Below, piece by piece: positions 33,841 through 41,932 of a stretch of 64,000 bases of DNA. Origin of the DNA: Massilia putida (GTDB taxonomy: Bacteria; Pseudomonadota; Gammaproteobacteria; Burkholderiales; Burkholderiaceae_D). Made by a program: the position numbers and the translations under genes. The DNA lies in contig NZ_CP019038.1 in the NCBI RefSeq assembly GCF_001941825.1, positions 6,758,001 through 6,822,000 on the forward strand. Reading direction: 5' to 3'. The notes beneath the pieces are model-generated. The model searched no databases, was not told the origin of the DNA, and saw only the letters and a program-made list of their open reading frames with translations. The number at the start of each line of letters is the position of its first letter. The stretch's first letter is position 1.

Positions 33841-36149
33841 GATTCGTTCTCCTCTAAAGATTGGCTGCTGGCGACAGCGGCACCTAGCAGGGGGCAGATG
33901 AAAAACAGCAGGTGCGAACCGCCCGCGGACAAGAAGCTCATCGGCTGGCCCATCACCGGGAAGATCGCGAGATTCGTGCCCCACGAGAGCAGGAAGTGGC
34001 CGAATGCGAACGCGGCGCCGCCGGCGAGGAAGAAGCAGCGCAGGCGCGCGAGCCACGCGATGCGGAAGTCGCGCGCGTCCGATGCGGCCAGCCAGCAGCG
34101 CACGGCGAGGCGCAGCAGCGCGCACAGGAACAGCGCCTGCAGCAGCCACAGGCCGACGGCAGCAAGCAGCCCGTGGCGTTGGACGAAGAACGACGCGGCG
34201 AAGTCGTCCTGGACGGCGGGGATGCGCAGTGCGAACCCGGGATCGAGGCCAAGCTGCGCCACGCCGAATACCCCGTCGACGCCGCGCCAGCCGCCTTGCG
34301 CGATCGCGCGCGCGCCCAGCAGCAATTGCTGGCCGGTGTGCGGATGCGTGCCCGGATCGAGCCAGACGAGGAAGCGGTCGGCATAAAAATCCCAGCGCGC
34401 GATGCCATCCGCGCCGGCGCCGCGCAGCAGGACCACGGCCAGCACGGCGGCGGCGGCCACGCAGACGAGCGCGCACGCGGCGGCGCGCCGGCGCGTGGCC
34501 AGCGCCTGCGCCAGCATCATCGTGCCGCTCCACAGCGCCAGCAGCACGAGCGGAGAATAATCGTCGACCTGCACCAGCGCGACGCCGAGCAGCAGCATGA
34601 ACAGCAGCGCCGGCGCCGCGAGCCGCAGGCCACGGCGCCACGCGCCGCCGGGGGACGGGCCGTCCGCGCACGCGAGCGCCAGGCAGTGGGCCGAGAGCGC
34701 GGCCAGCGCCAGCTTGGCGAATTCCACGGGCTGCAGGTCGAACACGCCCGTCTCGTCGCCATACGCGACCTGCAGCAGCAGTGCAACGAGCGCCACACCC
34801 GTCAGCAGCAGGAGCGCCAGCTCGATGCGCGCTTGCGGCAGAGGACGCGCCGGCCGCACGCGGCCCGCCAGCGCGGCGGCGCCGGTGCCAAGCGCCAGCA
34901 GCGCCGCGGTCTTGTGGAAGTGGCGCAGCCAGGCGGTGTCCGGCGCGCCCAGGCCCAGGTCGAGTTGCGCCAGCAGGCCGAGCGCCAGCAGCGGCAGCGC
35001 GGCCGCGAGGACGGGATCGAGGCGGCGCGGCGCCGCCAGCGCGAACGCCAGCGCGGCCCAGGCGACGAGCAGCCCGACGCCCGCGCCGGCCGGCGCGCCG
35101 GTCCGCTGCAGCCAGAACAGGATCGCGCCGGCACCGGCCAGCAGCACCGCCATGCCGGCCGCCGCGCCCGCGCGCAAGCGTGTCCCCGTGTTGGCGGCGG
35201 CGCTTGATGCGAGTGCGCCCGCGCAGGCGGCACCGAGGACGGCCAGCAACGGCACGATGGCCTGCGCCGGCAGGTCCCACGGCGTGCGCCGCGTCCACGT
35301 CCACGTGACGCCGGCCGGCAGGCGCAGCGCCGCGTCCGGGTACAGCGCGACGTGGCCGGCGGGGCGCAGGTGCAGCACGTCGCCGTTCGTCGCGAGCAGC
35401 AGGCGCGTGCGGCCGAAGGCGAGCGTCGCGCCGGTGCCGAGGCGCAGCGGGCGGTCGGACAGCAGCGCTTCGCGGCCTTGCTCGGCCAGCAGCAGCGGGA
35501 CGCCCGGCGCGGCCGCCAGATCGAGACCGTCGCCGGCCTGGCTGCGCGCGATGGCGGCAGCGGGCGCCGGCACGCCCGGGACGGCGATGCGGTTCCCGCA
35601 ATCGAGATTGCCGCCGAAAACGAGCGGGCGGCCGAAGGCGAGCATGGCCGGCGCGATCCGGTTCCACATGCCGGCCAGGCGTGTGCCGAGGCGGGCGTCC
35701 GGGCAGGCCGGCTGCGGCTTGCCGTCGCGGCGCAGCAGGGCGCCGTCGTAGCGCCATGTCGTGCCGCCGGCGGAGAGCGACACCGTGCCGGCATCGGCCG
35801 CGGCGACGTCGACGCGCAAGGCACCCAGCTGGAAGTGCTGGCCCGGCGCCAGCACGACGCTGCCGCCGCGGCGCCGGCGGGTGCCGTCGTGGACGAGCAG
35901 CGGCGAGCTCGCGCCATCGTCCGCCGCCCACCAGGTGCCGCCGGCGTCGCGCCGCAGTTGCAGGCGGCCGCCGTCCCGGGCCGGCGCGCCGAGGGCCGCG
36001 TGGTCGAGCGCCAGCGTTGCGCCGCGGGCCAGCACGACGTCGACCCGCGCCGGCATCCACGCAGCCGGCGCGCGCAGCAGCGCAAGCATCTGCAAAGCGC
36101 ACAGGGCGGCGAGCAGCGCGCCGGCGAACGGGCGGGCCGCGCGCGTCAT
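33810..36149 (-). CDS. SEDS-family (FtsW/RodA) protein with a large N-terminal extracytoplasmic region
   Basis: The 779-residue protein is twice the normal length. The C-terminal 450 residues have the SEDS landmarks: FDLQPVEFAKLAL and FPVMGQPMSFLSAGGSHLLF, with ten or so helices. SEDS proteins polymerise glycan strands from lipid II together with a class B transpeptidase. The first 300 residues follow one membrane helix (about 8-26) and should be extracytoplasmic. They include LQLRRDAGGTWWAADDGASS and VLAPGQHFQLGALRVDVA, an FHA-like strand pattern. The start overlaps the kinase stop as ATGA. Confidence 0.85.
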   Translation of the reverse strand: MTRAARPFAGALLAALCALQMLALLRAPAAWMPARVDVVLARGATLALDHAALGAPARDGGRLQLRRDAGGTWWAADDGASSPLLVHDGTRRRRGGSVVLAPGQHFQLGALRVDVAAADAGTVSLSAGGTTWRYDGALLRRDGKPQPACPDARLGTRLAGMWNRIAPAMLAFGRPLVFGGNLDCGNRIAVPGVPAPAAAIARSQAGDGLDLAAAPGVPLLLAEQGREALLSDRPLRLGTGATLAFGRTRLLLATNGDVLHLRPAGHVALYPDAALRLPAGVTWTWTRRTPWDLPAQAIVPLLAVLGAACAGALASSAAANTGTRLRAGAAAGMAVLLAGAGAILFWLQRTGAPAGAGVGLLVAWAALAFALAAPRRLDPVLAAALPLLALGLLAQLDLGLGAPDTAWLRHFHKTAALLALGTGAAALAGRVRPARPLPQARIELALLLLTGVALVALLLQVAYGDETGVFDLQPVEFAKLALAALSAHCLALACADGPSPGGAWRRGLRLAAPALLFMLLLGVALVQVDDYSPLVLLALWSGTMMLAQALATRRRAAACALVCVAAAAVLAVVLLRGAGADGIARWDFYADRFLVWLDPGTHPHTGQQLLLGARAIAQGGWRGVDGVFGVAQLGLDPGFALRIPAVQDDFAASFFVQRHGLLAAVGLWLLQALFLCALLRLAVRCWLAASDARDFRIAWLARLRCFFLAGGAAFAFGHFLLSWGTNLAIFPVMGQPMSFLSAGGSHLLFFICPLLGAAVASSQSLEENESCRSTSNMKL

Positions 36150-37105
36150 GCGGCGCTCCGCAGGGCGGCGGGTGCGCTGTCCAGCCCCTGCGCTGCGCGC
36201 GCGATCAGGCGGCTGATCTCGAGCGCGTGGCGCGGACGCGCGTCAAGCCGGGGCGCGAGCAGGGCGCGCAGCAGGACCAGCAATCCATCGGGATCGCGCG
36301 CGCAGGCGTGCCCGAGGAACAGCGCCACCTCGTCGGGCGCGAGGATCGCGGGCGGGCGTGCGCGCAGGGCGCCGGCCGTGCCGTGCGTCCGGAAGGCGTC
36401 GGCGCAGGCGGCGCAATAGCGCAGCGACACGCCGGTGACGAGGGTGTAGAGCAGGGCGCCCAGCGCGAAATAATCGCTGCGTGCGTCCGTGCGGTAGCGT
36501 CCGGCGTCATCGGGGAAGAATTGTTCCGGCGCCTGCCACGCGGCGGTGCCGGCATAGGAGTGGGCGGCCCTGTCCGCCAGCTGCCGGTTCGTGCCGAAGT
36601 CGGCGAGTTTCAGTGCGCGGGTGCGCGCGTCGACGAGGAGGTTGGCCGGCTTGAGGTCGAGGTAACGCCAGCCGTATTGATGGACTTTCGCGAGCGCCGC
36701 GTTGACCTGGGCCGTCCAGGCCAGAGCCTGGTCGATGCCCGGCCCCGCGCCCCGGCTGCGTAATGACTTCAGGTGGCCGGCGAGGTCGCCGTCGAGCAAT
36801 TCCAGCGCCAGCGCGGGTTGGCCGTCGTGCTCGCCGCTGTCGAGCAGGCGCACGATGTGGCGCTGGTCCCATGGCTGCAGCGCGCGCAGGAACGCGATCT
36901 CGGCATCGAAGCTCGCGCGCCAGACCGCACGCTGCGGCGGCAGGGCGAGGTCCATCTGGTCGCGGTTCACGAGTTTCACGGCTGCCGGTGTGCCGTCCAG
37001 CACGGACACGGCGCGCCACACCTGGCCGTAGCTGGAGCCCGTCAACCGAGCCTCCAGGCGCCATGCGCCCGCCGTCAATGTGATGATGTCGCCTGCTTCG
37101 ACCAT
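36146..37105 (-). CDS. Ser/Thr protein kinase with altered HRD motif
   Basis: The 319-residue protein is a Hanks-type kinase. The glycine loop is weak (GSSYGQVW), Lys44 is in AAVKLV, the catalytic loop is YLDLKPANLL (Asp150, Asn155) and the metal site is DFG at 169-171. The usual HRD is YLD, so the arginine that senses activation-loop phosphate is missing; such kinases are often constitutively active or pseudokinases. There is no membrane helix. It heads a four-gene operon and is coupled to the SEDS gene by ATGA, so control of glycan polymerisation is a good guess. Confidence 0.88.
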   Translation of the reverse strand: MVEAGDIITLTAGAWRLEARLTGSSYGQVWRAVSVLDGTPAAVKLVNRDQMDLALPPQRAVWRASFDAEIAFLRALQPWDQRHIVRLLDSGEHDGQPALALELLDGDLAGHLKSLRSRGAGPGIDQALAWTAQVNAALAKVHQYGWRYLDLKPANLLVDARTRALKLADFGTNRQLADRAAHSYAGTAAWQAPEQFFPDDAGRYRTDARSDYFALGALLYTLVTGVSLRYCAACADAFRTHGTAGALRARPPAILAPDEVALFLGHACARDPDGLLVLLRALLAPRLDARPRHALEISRLIARAAQGLDSAPAALRSAA

Positions 37106-37215
37106 ACGTCCTCCCGAGCGGCGGTTGCCGCTTGCGGAGGGTTAGCCGGGGGGCGGAGAAAAGCGGGCTTATGGTAGAGTTGACAATATTGCAAATCGGA
37201 AAACGCAAGGAAGCC

Positions 37216-37599
37216 ATGTCGAGATCGGTATTGAGTGCCAAGGTCTTTGCCGTCTACCTGTTTATCGTCGGTCCCGTGCTGGTCTTCGCGCCGAACATCC
37301 TGCTGGCGATCTTCCGGATCGCGCCTGTCGGCGATGTCTGGATCCGCGTCGTCGGCCTGCTGGCCTTGAATATCGGCGTGTATCTCTGGAGGTTGGCCGA
37401 TCACAGGCCGTTCCTGGAAGCGTCGGTCTACACGCGCGTGCTCGTGTGCGCCGTGTTCTTCATGTTCGCGCTCACCGGGATGGCCGACCCGATGATCGCG
37501 CTATTCGGCGTCATCGATCTGTGCGGCGGGCTCTGGACGTGGTTCGCGTTGAAAGCCGACGCCCGCGCATCCGCGCCCGCGCTGGCGGGCCAGCCTTGA
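37216..37599 (+). CDS. Small four-helix membrane protein
   Basis: The 127-residue protein has four hydrophobic segments (KVFAVYLFIVGPVLVFAPNI, VVGLLALNIGVYLW, VLVCAVFFMFALTG, ALFGVIDLCGGLWTWFAL). AAGGAAG stands four bases before the chosen ATG; a longer start at 37171 has no site. No family is recognised. It is divergent from the kinase operon across 110 bases and ends just before a strong terminator. Confidence 0.7.
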   Translation: MSRSVLSAKVFAVYLFIVGPVLVFAPNILLAIFRIAPVGDVWIRVVGLLALNIGVYLWRLADHRPFLEASVYTRVLVCAVFFMFALTGMADPMIALFGVIDLCGGLWTWFALKADARASAPALAGQP

Positions 37600-37610
37600 G
37601 CAGGCAATAA

Positions 37611-37634
37611 AAAACCGCGCACGGGGCGCGGTTT
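37611..37634 (-). terminator. Terminator shared by convergent genes at 37599 and 37652
   Basis: A perfect 9-bp stem (AAACCGCGC/GCGCGGTTT) with a five-base loop lies between the two stop codons. On the - strand it is followed by a run of U residues (TTTTTTATTG). On the + strand the downstream bases are less U-rich. Confidence 0.8.
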
Positions 37635-37651
37635 GTGGTTCGGTGTCGCGA

Positions 37652-38200
37652 TCAGCGGTGCCAGCCGCCGCGGTCACGGTCCCAGCCGCGGTCGCGATCC
37701 CAGCCGCGGTCGCGATCCCAGCCGCGGTCGTGATCCCAGCCGCGGTGCCAGCCGCGATCGTGGTCGTAGTAGCGGCCGCGTTCGACCACGACCACATCCG
37801 GGCGCGCATCGTAATAGTAGCGTTGCGGCTCGACATACACGGGGCGCGGCTCGACATAGACCGGGGGCGGCTCGACGTAGACGGGACGCGACTCGACATA
37901 GACCGGACGCGATTCGACGTAGGTCGGTGCCGACTGGTAATAGCCGCTGGAGTAGCCGTCCGAGTAGGCGTAGCCGCGGTTGCGGTAGTAATAATCGTCG
38001 TTCGTGCGGGCGGAATTGCCGACCGCGGCACCGATGACGCCACCGACGAGCGCACCGTTGCGGCCGCCCACACTGCCGCCGATGGCGGCGCCGGCCACCG
38101 CGCCGACGATCGTGTTCACACCACGATCGTCGGCCATCGCCGTCGAGGATACGGCAGCTGCGGCCAGGAGCATGGCACCAATGCATTTATTCTTCAACAT
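37652..38200 (-). CDS. Exported glycine-zipper protein with repetitive tail
   Basis: The 182-residue protein has a signal peptide (MLKNKCIGAMLLAAAAVSST ending AMA). A glycine zipper follows (VGAVAGAAIGGSVGGRNGAL..GAAVG), of the type that inserts in outer membranes. The rest is repetitive: PVYVESR/PVYVEPP units and a DRGWDRDRGW tail encoded by an 18-bp minisatellite. AAGGAA precedes the ATG. Such proteins are usually outer membrane lipoprotein-like or stress proteins; this one has no lipobox. Confidence 0.8.
   Translation of the reverse strand: MLKNKCIGAMLLAAAAVSSTAMADDRGVNTIVGAVAGAAIGGSVGGRNGALVGGVIGAAVGNSARTNDDYYYRNRGYAYSDGYSSGYYQSAPTYVESRPVYVESRPVYVEPPPVYVEPRPVYVEPQRYYYDARPDVVVVERGRYYDHDRGWHRGWDHDRGWDRDRGWDRDRGWDRDRGGWHR
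37683..37748. repeat. 18-bp coding minisatellite
   Basis: The unit CAGCCGCGGTCGCGATCC occurs at 37683, 37701 and 37719 (one change) with a partial fourth at 37737. On the - strand it encodes the WDRDRG hexapeptide repeat of the glycine-zipper protein. Confidence 0.85.
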
Positions 38201-38417
38201 GGCTTGTTCCTTGCGCCTCAACGGGGGATCGAAATGATCGCGACTACGCCAGGCATGCAATCATCATAGATCGGGTACCGGATGGTGCCACGGGTTAATA
38301 CAGATTTTTACATCTGCTTCTCCCTCAGTAACATTGGTTACAGGAAGCCGTTTCCAGACCTTGCAGTCGGCACAGCCTGCCCCATCTTGGAAGCATTATC
38401 GACTGCCCGGACTCATC

Positions 38418-39560
38418 ATGGCGCGCCGACGTTCTTTCGTTTCCATTCTTGCCATCCTGCTGTTGTTGCATGCGTATATCGGCCTGCGGCTGCTGCCCGC
38501 AATGGACGCCGGCCCCTTCGGGATGTTGGCGGGGACGGTATTGCTTGCCGTCTCTGCCGCGCTCGTGCGGATCGGCCTCGTCGCGCCTAGCCTGCGCCGC
38601 TCGCGCTGGTCGGAACCGCTCACATGGGCCGGGCTGCTTGCCATGGGATTCTTTTCCTCGTTGTTCGTGCTGACGCTCGTGCGCGACCTCGTGCTGCTGG
38701 CGCTGGCGCTGGGCGGCGCGGGCGGACCGGCATTCACCCATGACAGCGCCGTCGCGGTGCCGTCGCTGGCGCTGGTCGTTTCCTTCATCGGTTTCATCAA
38801 CGCCCGCCGCGTGGCGCGCGTGGTCAAGGTCGAGGTGCCGATCGAGGGCTTGCCGGAAGATCTGCATGGTTATTCGATCGCCCAGATTTCCGACATCCAC
38901 GTGGGTCCCACGATACGCCGGCCGTATCTGAACGCCATCGTCACCAAGGTCAATGCGCTCAAGCCGGACGCCATCGCCATCACGGGCGACCTCGTCGACG
39001 GCAGCGTGCAGCGCCTGGCCCTGCACACGGAACCGCTGGCGCGCCTGTCCGCGCCGGACGGCGCGTTCTTCGTCACGGGCAATCACGAATATTATTCCGG
39101 CGTGGAGCAGTGGGTGGCCGAGGTGCGGCGGCTGGGCCTGCGCGTGCTGATGAACGAGCACGTGATCCGGCGCCGCGGCCGCGCCAAGGTGATGATCGCC
39201 GGCGTTACCGACTACACGGCGCAGCACTTCGATCCCGCGCACAAGAGCGATCCGCACCAGGCCGCAGCCGGCGCGCCGGACGACGTCGCGGTACGCATCC
39301 TGCTGGCCCACCAGCCGCGCAGCGCGCCCGCCGCCGCGGATGCCGGCTTCGACCTGCAATTGTCCGGCCACACGCACGGCGGCCAGTTCTTCCCGTGGAA
39401 TCTGTTCGTCCCGTTGCAGCAACCGTTCGTGGCCGGCCTGAACCGCGTACGTTCGCTGTGGGTGTACACGAGCCGCGGCACCGGCTATTGGGGACCGCCC
39501 AAGCGCTTCGGCGCGCCGTCCGAAATCACGCTTGTGCGCCTGGTGCCCGGCCGGGCGTGA
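38418..39560 (+). CDS. Membrane metallophosphoesterase (YkuE/YaeI-like)
   Basis: The 380-residue protein has four membrane helices (residues 1-130) and then a calcineurin-like domain with all metal motifs: ISDIHVGPT, ITGDLVDG, VTGNHEYYSG and SGHTHGGQFFPWN. The topology is that of YkuE/YaeI-type lipid or lipoprotein phosphoesterases, which face the cytoplasm or periplasm. The ATG at 38418 (MARRRSF) was chosen because the protein then begins with a basic N-terminus before helix 1. The substrate is unknown. Confidence 0.88.
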   Translation: MARRRSFVSILAILLLLHAYIGLRLLPAMDAGPFGMLAGTVLLAVSAALVRIGLVAPSLRRSRWSEPLTWAGLLAMGFFSSLFVLTLVRDLVLLALALGGAGGPAFTHDSAVAVPSLALVVSFIGFINARRVARVVKVEVPIEGLPEDLHGYSIAQISDIHVGPTIRRPYLNAIVTKVNALKPDAIAITGDLVDGSVQRLALHTEPLARLSAPDGAFFVTGNHEYYSGVEQWVAEVRRLGLRVLMNEHVIRRRGRAKVMIAGVTDYTAQHFDPAHKSDPHQAAAGAPDDVAVRILLAHQPRSAPAAADAGFDLQLSGHTHGGQFFPWNLFVPLQQPFVAGLNRVRSLWVYTSRGTGYWGPPKRFGAPSEITLVRLVPGRA

Positions 39561-39662
39561 CGGTCTGCGTATTGCTGAGATATATGTACGTCAATATATT
39601 TCCCCAAACACACTCGGATGCGTTATCGTTTTGGTTTTTTCACCGACCAAAGGATTGCACGC

Positions 39663-41114
39663 ATGAACCGCCGCCTCCGTCTCCCCGCCTTGAGCCTGAT
39701 CGCTGCCGCCTGCCTGCTGGGCGCGTCCGCGAGCGCCGCCAATCCCGGCAATGATCCGGCCGCGCTCGCGAAGGTGCGCGATACGGCGCTGCAGAGCGAT
39801 TATGCCTACCAGCGGCTGGAAGACCTGACGGACCTCGTGGGCCCGCGCCTGTCGGGCTCGCCCGGCGCCGCCGCCGCCGTGACCCAGGTCGCCGACGAGC
39901 TGCGCAAGCTCGGCGCCAAGGTCACGCTGCAGCCGATCAAGGTGCCGCACTGGGTGCGCGGCGAAGAGACGGGCGCGCTCGTCGACTACCAGGGCCGTCC
40001 GGCCGGCGTCACGCAGAAGATCGTGCTGACGGCGCTGGGCGGATCGGGTGCGACGCCGGCTGCCGGCATCACGGCGCCGGTGATCGTCGTGCGCACGTTC
40101 GAGGAACTCAAGGCGCGCGCTGCCGAGGTCAAGGGCCGCATCGTGTTGTTCGACGTGCCGTTCGACCAGAACATGGCCGACCGCGGCCTCGCGGGCACCG
40201 CGTACGGCCAGGCCGTCGCATTCCGCGCGGCCGGTCCGCGCATGGCGGCCGAGATGGGCGCCGCGGCGGCCCTCGTGCGCGCCGTCGGCGGCGCGGCTTA
40301 TCGCATCCCGCACACGGGCGCAACCTTGCTGAAGGACGATGCGCGCATCCCGGCGGCGGCCGTCACCATCGAGGATTCGCTGCTGATCAGCCGCCTGTCC
40401 AAGCGCGGCCCGGTCACGATGCATCTGACCCTGACGCCGCAGATCCTGCCGGACGCCGACAGCTATAACGTGATCGCCGACTGGCCGGGCACGGACAAGG
40501 CGGACGAGATCGTGCTCGTGTCGGGCCACCTGGATTCCTGGGACCTCGCCACCGGCGCCAACGACGATGGCTCGGGCGTCGTCAGCGCGATGGAAGTGAT
40601 CAATACCTTGCGCAAGCTGGACTACCACGCGCGCCGCACGATCCGCGTCGTCGCGTGGATGAACGAGGAGAACGGCGGCCGCGGCGGTCACACGTACGAC
40701 GCCGTCAACAAGAAGGTCGCCGACAAGCATTTTGCCGCGTACGAGGACGACGGCGGCTCGGGCCGTCCGTTCGGCCTGCATGCCGGCATCAGCCAGACGG
40801 GCGCCAAACTGCTGGCGCCGCTGCAGGCGGCCCTGTATCCGATGGGGGCGGGCGCATTCCGCCGCGACGACGTCGTCGGTTCCGGCGATCTGCACGACCT
40901 GGAAGATTCCGGCGTACCGACCTTCGAGCCCTGGATCGATTCCTCCGATTATTTTAATTATCACCATACCCCCGCCGATACCTTCGATAAGGTGAATCCG
41001 GACAACCTGCGCCGCCACGCCGCCGTTATGGCGACGACGGCCTGGTTCCTGGCCAATCTGGACCAGCCGCTCGGCCGCTCCAATGTCGTGACCGAGGCGA
41101 AGGCCGCCAAGTAA
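39663..41114 (+). CDS. Exported M28-family metallopeptidase
   Basis: The 483-residue protein has a signal peptide (LPALSLIAAACLLGASASA). An intervening PA-like domain (about residues 120-250, GRIVLFDVPF) precedes the zinc-binding domain of M28 aminopeptidases: SGHLDSWDLATGANDDGSG (His289, Asp301), AWMNEENGGRGG with the catalytic and ligand glutamates, and a late FNYHHTPADTFD histidine. It should cleave N-terminal residues from peptides in the periplasm or outside. An alternative start at 39618 gives an implausible signal. Confidence 0.92.
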   Translation: MNRRLRLPALSLIAAACLLGASASAANPGNDPAALAKVRDTALQSDYAYQRLEDLTDLVGPRLSGSPGAAAAVTQVADELRKLGAKVTLQPIKVPHWVRGEETGALVDYQGRPAGVTQKIVLTALGGSGATPAAGITAPVIVVRTFEELKARAAEVKGRIVLFDVPFDQNMADRGLAGTAYGQAVAFRAAGPRMAAEMGAAAALVRAVGGAAYRIPHTGATLLKDDARIPAAAVTIEDSLLISRLSKRGPVTMHLTLTPQILPDADSYNVIADWPGTDKADEIVLVSGHLDSWDLATGANDDGSGVVSAMEVINTLRKLDYHARRTIRVVAWMNEENGGRGGHTYDAVNKKVADKHFAAYEDDGGSGRPFGLHAGISQTGAKLLAPLQAALYPMGAGAFRRDDVVGSGDLHDLEDSGVPTFEPWIDSSDYFNYHHTPADTFDKVNPDNLRRHAAVMATTAWFLANLDQPLGRSNVVTEAKAAK

Positions 41115-41210
41115 TCGCGTAGTCGACAGGCGCGACGGTGCTAACGGGCGCCGTCGCGTCCGCCTGTCCGGCTGTCGCGTCATCCCCGACGCGGCGCCGG
41201 TCTGCGTGCG

Positions 41211-41582
41211 TCAGCCGGCGTCGATGCGCCGGATCGCACGGGCGTGGCCGCGGAACGGGCGGCCGTACACGGTCTGGATGCCGCTGGCAAAGTTTTGTCC
41301 CCAGACCAGTTGTGGCCGCGTGTCGTGCGGCTCGTTCGACCAGTACCAGACGCGATCGAAGCGCTCGCGCAGGTTGGCGAACAGCAGGGCGAGTTCGCGC
41401 CGCGTCGGCAGCTCGCCATCCTCCGCGGCCGCCCACTCGCGTGCGGCCGGCCAGCTGACGTCGGACGCTTCGTCCGGCAGCAGCACGAGGTGGTAGTCGG
41501 ACTCGCCGTTCTTGCCGAGTATCAGGCCGGCATAGGCTTCGCCTTCCTTCAACATTTCTTGGATCCTCAGGTAATCACCCAT
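41211..41582 (-). CDS. DUF1566-like protein
   Basis: The 123-residue protein contains GELPTRRELALLFANLRERF and WYWSNEPHDTRPQLVWGQNF followed by a short closing region; this is the layout of the DUF1566 (Lcl) domain. No signal peptide is seen. AAGG lies upstream of the ATG. It could be a phage-tail-fibre-like or binding module. It is convergent with the M28 gene. Confidence 0.7.
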   Translation of the reverse strand: MGDYLRIQEMLKEGEAYAGLILGKNGESDYHLVLLPDEASDVSWPAAREWAAAEDGELPTRRELALLFANLRERFDRVWYWSNEPHDTRPQLVWGQNFASGIQTVYGRPFRGHARAIRRIDAG

Positions 41583-41932
41583 TGCGCAACCCTTTCGTCA
41601 TGACTTCATGTCTTGCGGTCTCGTATGACCACCGATCGCCGCGCTTGGTTGCGACACGCGATACGACCTAGCTCATAACGGAGTGCGCTGCAGTCGTTCT
41701 CAGCGCTTCCGCTGTCACTGATCCACGGCAATTGTTAAACGATGGCGCCAGGGAGGTGCCGTCGTCGCATCGAAAAAGTTTGCAATTGCCAATCTGTAAG
41801 CTGTTGATTCTCATCGGGAATATCTTTTATTTGTTCGTTACCACGGGAAATTTTTTTTCAAAAAGATTGAACTTAAGCAGTTTCCTTGCATCAAAGGGTT
41901 ACTTTCACTTCTTAATGCAAGGATTTTTCCCG
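41583..41932 (+). promoter_or_regulatory. 350-base leader region of beta-helix copy 1, with RBS-sequestering hairpin (41883-41923)
   Basis: No gene is seen here. The 3' half is AT-rich. TCCTTGCAT (41883-41891) pairs perfectly with ATGCAAGGA (41915-41923), leaving a 23-base loop. The pairing covers the only ribosome-site-like sequence (AAGGA) before the start at 41933, so the hairpin could shut off translation. The same hairpin occurs at 45032-45072 before copy 3. Confidence 0.55.

Noticed and set aside
32296..36102. A 1268-codon - strand frame that could be read as one giant protein
   Set aside because: Only its last part (from 33840) makes sense; the first part is the SEDS gene in the wrong frame. 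A separate ATG with AGGAG at 33840 explains the real gene.
15674..37105. A type VI secretion locus (kinase, PP2C, FHA and FGE-like domains recall PpkA/PppA/Fha)
   Set aside because: No T6SS structural gene (VipA/B, Hcp, ClpV, TssJ-M) is in the window; instead PBP and SEDS genes accompany the kinases.
37683..37748. A CRISPR-like array of short repeats
   Set aside because: The 18-bp units are contiguous without spacers and encode a hexapeptide repeat within a protein.
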